A DNA stretch of 17,700 nt. Source: CAYTED01 sp964537075. GTDB taxonomy: Bacteria > Patescibacteriota > Minisyncoccia > Moranbacterales > UBA1568. The stretch is from the NCBI GenBank assembly GCA_964537075.1, contig CAZIBB010000018.1:1-17700 (forward strand), written 5' to 3'. Shown here one piece after another: positions 13,961 to 17,700 of the stretch. The stretch's first letter is position 1. Every line of letters begins with the position of its first letter. The notes beneath the pieces are model-generated. The model was not told the origin of the DNA. It did no database searches and saw nothing but the letters and a program-made list of their open reading frames with translations. The translations under genes were made by a program, and so were the position numbers.

Positions 13961-14315
13961 TTAGACTCGCTCATATCCCCTTGGGAAATGTTTCGGGCAT
14001 GGATGAGAAAAATTGGGGTGATGGAATGGACTGAACGATACGAAACATGATTTCTGTATTGGCACAATCTGTTTCGCGCATTTTTCCATCTTCTGCTGGC
14101 AATTTCAACTGTCTACAATTTGTAGATGGTTGAAATCCCTCTTCATCTTGGATTCGTGCCTTCATCGCTGTCCAGTATTTGCTCGGTTGAGTACTATCCG
14201 TCAAAGCCTCGATGATATCAATCACCGAAAACCACCACTCATTTTGATGAAGTGTTTTCCTGATTTTCTTTCCTTTGAACAGGGCGATTTTTGTGGTTTT
14301 CATGGTTTCTTTCAT
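13961..14315 (-). pseudogene. truncated phage-type BRO-N antirepressor
   Basis: The readable part (114 residues, 14315 to 13971) is an N-terminal BRO/Ant-like domain: IALFKGKKIRKTLHQNEWWFSV, DIIEALTDSTQPSKYW, and LPAEDGKMRETDCANTEIMFRIVQSIPSP. These are hallmarks of the chromosomally spread antirepressor proteins common in Patescibacteria, which from memory run to 250 or more residues. Homology stops after SIPSP (residue 100). The remaining 14 residues (QFFSSMPETFPKGI) do not fit the family, and 37 bases past residue 100, shifted by one frame, GYERV can be read (13964-13978) followed by a stop; GYERV is what I recall at this point of intact relatives. This suggests frameshift plus deletion, with rmuC abutting the scar. 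The promoter-like TGCTAGAAT at 14323-14331 sits seven bases upstream, so the fragment may still be expressed, possibly as a DNA-binding domain alone. Confidence 0.75.
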
Positions 14316-14322
14316 TCCCTCT

Positions 14323-14331
14323 ATTCTAGCA
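14323..14331 (-). promoter_or_regulatory. extended -10 promoter fused to a terminator, leaderless start
   Basis: Minus strand TGCTAGAAT (TAGAAT at 14323-14328), then seven bases to the ATG at 14315. It begins directly in the T tract of the hairpin at 14335-14355. Confidence 0.6.
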
Positions 14332-14334
14332 AAG

Positions 14335-14355
14335 AACCACCCAAATTGGGAGGTT
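14335..14355 (-). terminator. terminator of the three-gene unknown operon
   Basis: Arms 14335-14344 and 14346-14355 pair with one A-A mismatch (CCCA/TGGG core, AACC/GGTT outer), followed on the minus strand by TTCTTTG. The stem starts on the last base of the stop codon at 14355. Confidence 0.65.
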
Positions 14356-14666
14356 TAGCTTTTTGACATATCCAGTGTATTTTGGACATTCCAGCCATCG
14401 GATTTCAGACTTTGTATGACTTTCTCGATACTCTTTTGATCACTCCCATAGACTTTGAATGTCTGTTTGCTACTGTTTACGACGACGACCATTTCGAACG
14501 TTTCACTATTCAGTTTTTTGAGCTTGACACTCCGCCCTTTGGCACCGACTTTTCCCTCGATAAATCCGGGAGAAATTTCGGCTCCTGATTTCTTGAGAAG
14601 CTTGACAATGTCCTTCGCCCCCTCAATAACGGTCGTGTGTGGTCCACGATCATTTAGATGTTTCAT
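14355..14666 (-). CDS. small basic protein, possibly DUF2103-like
   Basis: A 103-residue soluble protein. It begins KHLNDRGPHTTVIEGAKDIVKLLKKS, then an Ile/Pro/Gly strand (AEISPGFIEGKVG), a basic RSVKLKKL, a beta strand (FEMVVVVNSSKQTFKVYG) and a final helix (KSIEKVIQSLKSDGW). The order of features recalls DUF2103 proteins (an HSTxIxGL-type start and a xxPxxI segment), a family annotated as predicted metal-binding; this is from memory and tentative. Third gene of the operon; its ATG overlaps the stop of the previous gene (ATGA, 14663-14666), so it is translationally coupled. Confidence 0.75.
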   Translation of the reverse strand: MKHLNDRGPHTTVIEGAKDIVKLLKKSGAEISPGFIEGKVGAKGRSVKLKKLNSETFEMVVVVNSSKQTFKVYGSDQKSIEKVIQSLKSDGWNVQNTLDMSKS

Positions 14667-14965
14667 ATCTGTTTGAAATCATCGACCGTTTTCAGCATTT
14701 CTTCTTGAATGCAAGTGTCGATATCAGGAATGATTTGTTCGAGCGTGTGGAGAAATGTTTCCGGATTTCCCTCGAGTGCGTTTTTCACTTCCTTGATACG
14801 ATCATCAGGAATTCGGAGGAGAATCCTCTTGAAGAGGATTTCTGCAAATTGATCGATGATCTTCAATTGATCTTCTTCCGGGAGTGTTTCAATTTCAAGG
14901 ATATCGACGATCCGGTCAATATCTCCTAATAACATTTCTATAAGCGATGTTTTATCGTGAGGCAT
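14663..14965 (-). CDS. acidic all-helical protein of unknown function
   Basis: About 100 residues if started at the ATG at 14965 (MPHDKTSLIEM); the frame is open to an alternative ATG at 15001. It is strongly acidic and predicted helical throughout (LLGDIDRIVDILEIETLPEEDQLKIIDQFAEILFKRI), with no membrane segment. I do not recognise the family. Its start overlaps the end of the upstream gene by 14 bases and its stop overlaps the next start, which fits a tightly coupled three-gene unit. Its acidic charge contrasts with the basic neighbour encoded downstream; the two may bind each other, but that is conjecture. Confidence 0.75.
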   Translation of the reverse strand: MPHDKTSLIEMLLGDIDRIVDILEIETLPEEDQLKIIDQFAEILFKRILLRIPDDRIKEVKNALEGNPETFLHTLEQIIPDIDTCIQEEMLKTVDDFKQI

Positions 14966-15371
14966 ATTGTTTTTCGAGATTGGTAGCGGTTGAGAGGTCA
15001 TTGCTTCGTTTCCAGAGTATGTACGCAAGTGGCAAAAGTATGCCGAGCCCTGGTACGACGGATCCCGTGACGCCCATCGCTCCCCCGAGCATACGCATCC
15101 CCAATTTTGATTTCGGAAGCGGAAGTCCTTTCACTTCTATCCAATCAATGGCATCGTCTCCTTTTGCGAGAAATGATTGAGTCCAGGTTTTTAATCTTGA
15201 CTGAGCATCATGAGAAAATTCAGTTCCAAAGCGTTCGGCAATGTCACTTTCGAGCTTCATATCTGCCTGCTCCGCTCGAGCGAGCATTATTTCGACACGA
15301 AAAGACTCATCCTTCATTTTTTGAGGCGCCTCTGGTTTATTATTGAATGAGATCGTTGGCATTTCAAGCAT
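14952..15371 (-). CDS. protein with C-terminal Gly-rich membrane segment, unknown function
   Basis: A 139-residue protein. Residues about 1-85 are polar and helical (FRVEIMLARAEQADMKLESDIAERFG; SRLKTWTQSFL). Residues about 90-120 are a glycine-rich hydrophobic stretch (LGGAMGVTGSVVPGLGILLPLAYILW) that would cross the membrane once or form a helical hairpin, followed by a short basic end. The start at 15371 is favoured because an extended -10 (TGCTATTAT) ends six bases before it, giving a leaderless mRNA; an ATG nine bases later is possible. First gene of the three-gene unit. Family not recognised. Confidence 0.75.
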   Translation of the reverse strand: MLEMPTISFNNKPEAPQKMKDESFRVEIMLARAEQADMKLESDIAERFGTEFSHDAQSRLKTWTQSFLAKGDDAIDWIEVKGLPLPKSKLGMRMLGGAMGVTGSVVPGLGILLPLAYILWKRSNDLSTATNLEKQYASR

Positions 15372-15377
15372 ATTCCC

Positions 15378-15386
15378 ATAATAGCA
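15378..15386 (-). promoter_or_regulatory. extended -10 promoter fused to a terminator, leaderless start
   Basis: Minus strand TGCTATTAT (TATTAT at 15378-15383), six bases before the ATG at 15371. It flows directly out of the T tract of the hairpin at 15390-15410, with the same layout as at 14323-14355. Confidence 0.7.
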
Positions 15387-15410
15387 AAAATCCTCCCAAA
15401 ATGGGAGGAT
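15386..15410 (-). terminator. perfect-stem terminator upstream of the three-gene operon
   Basis: ATCCTCCCA / TGGGAGGAT, nine perfect pairs (15390-15398 with 15402-15410) and a 3-base loop, followed on the minus strand by TTTT. No protein gene ends just upstream of it, so the RNA it terminates is unidentified. Confidence 0.75.
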
Positions 15411-15618
15411 GATTTGACCTGTCTGATTCTATTTTTTGGCTGGGATGGCGGTCCACGGTTGTGAACGACTATTGCCCTATTATTCTCTCAAGATTGCTTG
15501 AAAATGGGAAGAGTCTTGAATTGGTACCCGCTTGAATGGAAAAGGTCATGGCGCGCTAATTTCTGGCTCTTGGGAGTGGTTTATATGGATAAGTGAAAAC
15601 AAATCAGCTCCGTGGATG
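15411..15618. other. gene-free stretch of about 210 bases between two minus-strand terminators
   Basis: No protein-like frame. It could hold a short minus-strand RNA ended by the hairpin at 15390-15410. Possible pairings are an 8-base long-range one (15451-15458 with 15610-15617) and a local TCAAGA/TCTTGA stem, but neither is significant alone. No clear promoter was found. Confidence 0.4.
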
Positions 15619-15646
15619 AAAAAATCCCTGCCCGCCTATGGAGGGA
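15619..15646 (-). terminator. terminator of the HEPN/zeta operon
   Basis: On the minus strand TCCCT (15642-15646) pairs with AGGGA (15625-15629), with additional CC/GG pairs inside, followed by six T residues (plus-strand A run 15619-15624). It lies 33 bases after the stop at 15679. Confidence 0.7.
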
Positions 15647-15678
15647 GCAGAGAGCTGGCATTATCCACTCAAAGCACT

Positions 15679-15870
15679 TTATCTGGCATGAGATATTTGT
15701 TTGTCGTATTTTGCAATCACTTTTCTTTGATCCTCATTGGCTTTTTTAATAACACGCATCAGAACATCCTTCTGTTCTTGTGCACTGGCATCATAAAAGA
15801 AGGCCGAAAAATCGCTTTTTCGCTTTTGGGCTGACTTGAAGCCAAAAACACGCTTTATAAATTCCGTCAT
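15679..15870 (-). CDS. small protein coupled to the zeta-like kinase, candidate antitoxin or partner
   Basis: A 63-residue basic protein with a helical pattern: EFIKRVFGFKSAQKRK, then FSAFFYDASAQEQKDVLMRVIKKANEDQRKVI. Its ATG overlaps the stop of the zeta gene (ATGA, 15867-15870). The SAxEQKxVLxxVIxKANxDQR segment looks like one I have seen linked to zeta-type proteins in Patescibacteria, but I cannot name a family. Position after the toxin differs from the classical epsilon-zeta order, in which the epsilon antitoxin gene comes first. It may be the antitoxin, or a helical tail that is fused to the kinase in other genomes. Confidence 0.75.
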   Translation of the reverse strand: MTEFIKRVFGFKSAQKRKSDFSAFFYDASAQEQKDVLMRVIKKANEDQRKVIAKYDKQISHAR

Positions 15871-16610
15871 ACGATGATATTACTGAGTTCGTTTTCAGTA
15901 TAGAGCTTTTCGAGATATACATCAATCGTAGGGATGTTTTTATGAATAGCACTGACGTTATCATTGGTGATGTTCTTCACCAATAAATTGAGCTCCACTT
16001 TCCCACCAAACTGCGCTTTGGCGGCATTCACGTTAGCTCGAGACAGAAAATATCCTTTAATAAAAGTTTCCTTAGTAATTCTTCTTTGCTCAACAGCTTC
16101 TCTTTTCTTGGTAAAATCCCAAGCGACTTGCGGATCCTGATAGACGAAATAGATAATCACTTTTCTTCCAAAGGTCAGTGATCTTTCAATATTGGAAGTT
16201 GTTTTCTGGTGAGCGAATGTTCCGTCGACAACCATATTGAGTTTTTGTTCAAGGCAATGATTATACAAAATTTCCACACCGATACTGGACGCCGACTGGA
16301 ATAAATGGGAATTTTCTCCAGTATAACTATCACAAAGTTTCCGTATCTCATCAGCGTCAATCCGAACAGCTGGAGATGTGAACTGCTTTACTAATTCCAC
16401 AGAAACCTCAGTCTTTCCTGCGCCGGGAGAGCCTGCCATAAAAACGGTGACCGGAAAATCATCCGGCTTGTGTGCCGTATTGTTCGCAAACGTATTAACC
16501 AACAATGCCCCGTTATGCTGTATGAATTTTTGCGCAGCCTTTCTTATTTCTTCATCATTCATAATTTTTTTTGTTGGGGCTCTGGGACGAAGTTGAAACT
16601 TATTTATCAA
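15867..16610 (-). CDS. zeta-toxin family P-loop kinase
   Basis: P-loop kinase of the zeta toxin/PezT group, whose best-known members phosphorylate UDP-N-acetylglucosamine and block cell-wall synthesis. The frame is 247 residues. Walker A MAGSPGAGKTEVS (GSPGAGKT at 60-67), then VRIDADEIRKL (position of the catalytic Asp and substrate-binding residues), an FQSASSIGVEIL helix, and NMVVDGTFAH, all in family order. The start is uncertain: TTG at 16610 directly abuts the TAG of the upstream gene, while an ATG at 16562 (MNDEEIRKAAQKF) looks more like family starts; neither has a ribosome binding site. Middle gene of the HEPN/zeta/small-ORF operon. Whether it is a toxin or a housekeeping kinase is not decided by sequence. 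Confidence 0.88.
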   Translation of the reverse strand: MINKFQLRPRAPTKKIMNDEEIRKAAQKFIQHNGALLVNTFANNTAHKPDDFPVTVFMAGSPGAGKTEVSVELVKQFTSPAVRIDADEIRKLCDSYTGENSHLFQSASSIGVEILYNHCLEQKLNMVVDGTFAHQKTTSNIERSLTFGRKVIIYFVYQDPQVAWDFTKKREAVEQRRITKETFIKGYFLSRANVNAAKAQFGGKVELNLLVKNITNDNVSAIHKNIPTIDVYLEKLYTENELSNIIV

Positions 16611-17432
16611 CTAGTTTTTTAGTGGCAATATCTGATAAGTGAAATGAACAGAATCATCCGCTTCTAAAAGTTGATCTGCATAATACTGCCTTTTTGATCT
16701 TACAAGTATTGTAAAACTGGAGCTCTTGGAAATATGCTTCTCCCCTAATGTAATAGAAAATTTATTATTTTCTTGCCAATCTCCTCTCGGCGCGATTCGA
16801 TATTCAAGCTTACCACCATCTGGATCAGATGCGGTAACCACAAACTCTAAAATGTCTCCTGGTCTTAGAGTCATTTTAGTATCTATGCCTCGATGATCTC
16901 CAATTTTCCAGGTATTACCATAATTATCTTGTGCAAATTCGAGTCTTGAAAAGCAGTCCTCGCCAGTTTCCTTTTTGCTTCGATATTTGACAAGCGCTGC
17001 TCTAATCTCACCACAGATACCTTCGATCAGTTGTGTTTGATAAGGTAGTAACTCACGTCGATGAGCATCGGTATTTCTGAATCCTTCGAGAATAGATAAA
17101 AAGACTTCAATTGTCTTTAAATCATCAAATATTTCTTTAAATACTACATTCCATTGTTTTCTGATAATCACCTGCAAATCAAAGAAATCAGAGTAATATA
17201 TTAAGCGTTTATCAGTAGTTAACTTATCAATATTCATTCTTTGTTGCCATTGCTGCAACCTCTCCTCTGTGACTCCGCATAGTTTTAACCATTCTTCTCC
17301 TAGTTTCTCGTTTAAAAGATTTCCAATAAAATCTCGGAGTGCGTTTTCTGTATCTTTTAACATTTGACTGATATCCATATCCTCTGTGATTTTAATAGCT
17401 GGGGTGCTAGGAACACTCACTGCTCGCTTCAC
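16611..17432 (-). CDS. HEPN-domain protein with C-terminal Ig-like domain
   Basis: A 273-residue soluble protein. Residues about 25-155 are all-helical and resemble Swt1/HEPN-type domains: ALRDFIGNLLNEKLGEEW, then FLSILEGFRNTDAHRREL with an R-x4-H motif of RNxxxH form (R119, N120, H124), the RNase signature of HEPN proteins. Residues about 160-270 form a beta-rich domain with RPGDILEFVVTASDPDGGKLEYRI, typical of Ig/cadherin-like folds and unusual on a cytoplasmic HEPN protein; no signal peptide is seen. The start may be GTG 17432, GTG 17420 or ATG 17378; a TATAGA five bases before the first supports it weakly. First gene of the operon with the zeta kinase. A defence or toxin-antitoxin role is suggested by HEPN and zeta together, not proven. 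Confidence 0.8.
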   Translation of the reverse strand: MKRAVSVPSTPAIKITEDMDISQMLKDTENALRDFIGNLLNEKLGEEWLKLCGVTEERLQQWQQRMNIDKLTTDKRLIYYSDFFDLQVIIRKQWNVVFKEIFDDLKTIEVFLSILEGFRNTDAHRRELLPYQTQLIEGICGEIRAALVKYRSKKETGEDCFSRLEFAQDNYGNTWKIGDHRGIDTKMTLRPGDILEFVVTASDPDGGKLEYRIAPRGDWQENNKFSITLGEKHISKSSSFTILVRSKRQYYADQLLEADDSVHFTYQILPLKN

Positions 17433-17442
17433 TGCGCTCTAT

Positions 17443-17505
17443 AGGGCTTCTGCCCTCTAGCCCGGCAAGCCGGTCACCTCAAACGGGCAAACAGGTGTTT
17501 TCCCG
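17443..17505. repeat. three consecutive short hairpins upstream of the HEPN operon
   Basis: AGGGC/GCCCT (17443-17447, 17452-17456), CCGGC/GCCGG (17462-17466, 17469-17473) and CGGG..AAACA/TGTTT..CCCG (17484-17493, 17496-17505, one mismatch). No protein frame with support lies here. It could be a REP-like element, a leader structure or part of a regulatory region. Confidence 0.5.
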
Positions 17506-17517
17506 ACCCCTTTCCTT

Positions 17518-17531
17518 GTTCGATCCCTTCC
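17518..17531 (+). repeat. inverted 14-base copy of the tRNA-Gln T-arm sequence
   Basis: GTTCGATCCCTTCC on the plus strand is identical to the T-loop and 3' T-stem of the minus-strand tRNA-Gln (plus-strand 17589-17602), in opposite orientation, 57 bases away. The rest of a tRNA is not present around it, and its bases cannot form a T stem locally. Confidence 0.7.
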
Positions 17532-17545
17532 ATCATAACACAAAC

Positions 17546-17571
17546 AAAAAAGCCCCTGAAGGGGCCTTTTA
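17546..17571. terminator. bidirectional terminator after tRNA-Gln
   Basis: GCCCC (17552-17556) pairs with GGGGC (17561-17565), 4-base loop, flanked by A and T runs that extend the stem. It begins about 11 bases past the tRNA 3' end on the minus strand. Confidence 0.85.
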
Positions 17572-17581
17572 TTTGCGTATG

Positions 17582-17653
17582 CTGGGGAGGAAGGGATCGA
17601 ACCTTCGCATGGCGGGACCAGAACCCGCTGCCTTACCGCTTGGCTACTCCCCA
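17582..17653 (-). tRNA. tRNA-Gln (anticodon CUG)
   Basis: 72 bases on the minus strand. Acceptor stem TGGGGAG (17647-17653) with CTCCCCA (17583-17589) and discriminator G at 17582; D arm GCCAAGCGGTAAGGC; anticodon stem GCGGG/CCCGC with loop TTCTGGT, giving anticodon CTG; T arm GAAGG/CCTTC with loop TTCGATC. The 3' CCA is not encoded and must be added. It is the minor Gln acceptor reading CAG. The terminator follows immediately. Confidence 0.97.
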
Positions 17654-17700
17654 ATAATCAGTGAACAGAGAACAAATAACAGTAAGCAGAAAACGACTAA
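17654..17700. other. window edge upstream of tRNA-Gln
   Basis: Forty-seven A/T-rich bases on the 5' side of the tRNA. It should hold the tRNA promoter, but no clear element can be read before the sequence ends. Confidence 0.3.

Noticed and set aside
15451..15617. Eight-base long-range pairing as proof of a structured RNA
   Set aside because: A complementary 7-8-mer pair within 170 bases is expected by chance about once.
15532..15834. 100-codon plus-strand frame near the end of the HEPN/zeta operon
   Set aside because: TTG start without a ribosome binding site, antisense to the 63-residue ORF, and it spans the operon terminator.
17440..17535. A second, degenerate tRNA on the plus strand ending in GTTCGATCCCTTCC
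   Set aside because: Only one arm of the T stem is present and the upstream hairpins do not make a cloverleaf with plausible spacing.

Overview
The window looks like a chromosomal segment of a Patescibacteria/CPR bacterium, most likely of the Parcubacteria (Paceibacteria) type. The reasons are compact genes, many starts without a Shine-Dalgarno sequence, several probable leaderless mRNAs made from extended -10 promoters, Gram-positive-style envelope proteins and a BRO-N antirepressor relic of a kind common in these genomes. UGA is used as an ordinary stop, so this is not a code-25 lineage. The taxonomic placement is inferred from gene style, not from a marker-gene tree.

Layout, left to right. 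(1) 1-4336, mostly plus strand: the 3' part of a WecG/TagA/CpsF glycosyltransferase, gltX, a small three-helix membrane protein on the minus strand, a secreted coiled-coil/LytM (M23) murein hydrolase, and a 120-residue orphan protein, with clear terminators between units. (2) 4337-4742: about 400 bases without a gene but with hairpins and a heptamer repeat. (3) 4743-5818, minus strand: a near-consensus promoter drives a small coiled-coil protein translationally coupled to a soluble GGDEF diguanylate cyclase, ended by a nested terminator. (4) 5896-7594: a RecB/Cas4-like Fe-S PD-(D/E)XK nuclease converging on, and overlapping by 23 bases, a type I isopentenyl-diphosphate isomerase. (5) 7650-12414, minus strand: an ECF sigma factor, a two-helix membrane protein (candidate anti-sigma), a membrane-anchored DUF5666-like protein, and a MacA/MacB-type adaptor, ATPase and permease. 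This reads as a self-contained envelope-stress or efflux regulon. (6) 12478-14315, minus strand: rmuC with a small membrane protein, next to a truncated BRO-N antirepressor. (7) 14355-15410: three overlapping small genes of unknown function, behind a combined terminator/leaderless promoter. (8) 15619-17432, minus strand: a HEPN (RNxxxH) protein with a C-terminal Ig-like domain, a zeta-toxin-like P-loop kinase and a 63-residue partner, in one operon with its own terminator. (9) 17433-17653: three small hairpins, an inverted copy of part of a tRNA T arm, a terminator and tRNA-Gln(CUG).

The most interesting signals are: the HEPN/zeta/small-ORF operon beside a tRNA; the sigma factor plus MacAB operon; the coupled coiled-coil/diguanylate cyclase pair; recurring modules in which a terminator flows directly into a promoter with a leaderless start; and three separate heptanucleotide tandem repeats, two of them inside conserved genes and kept in frame. 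No intact mobile element, CRISPR array or rRNA is visible.
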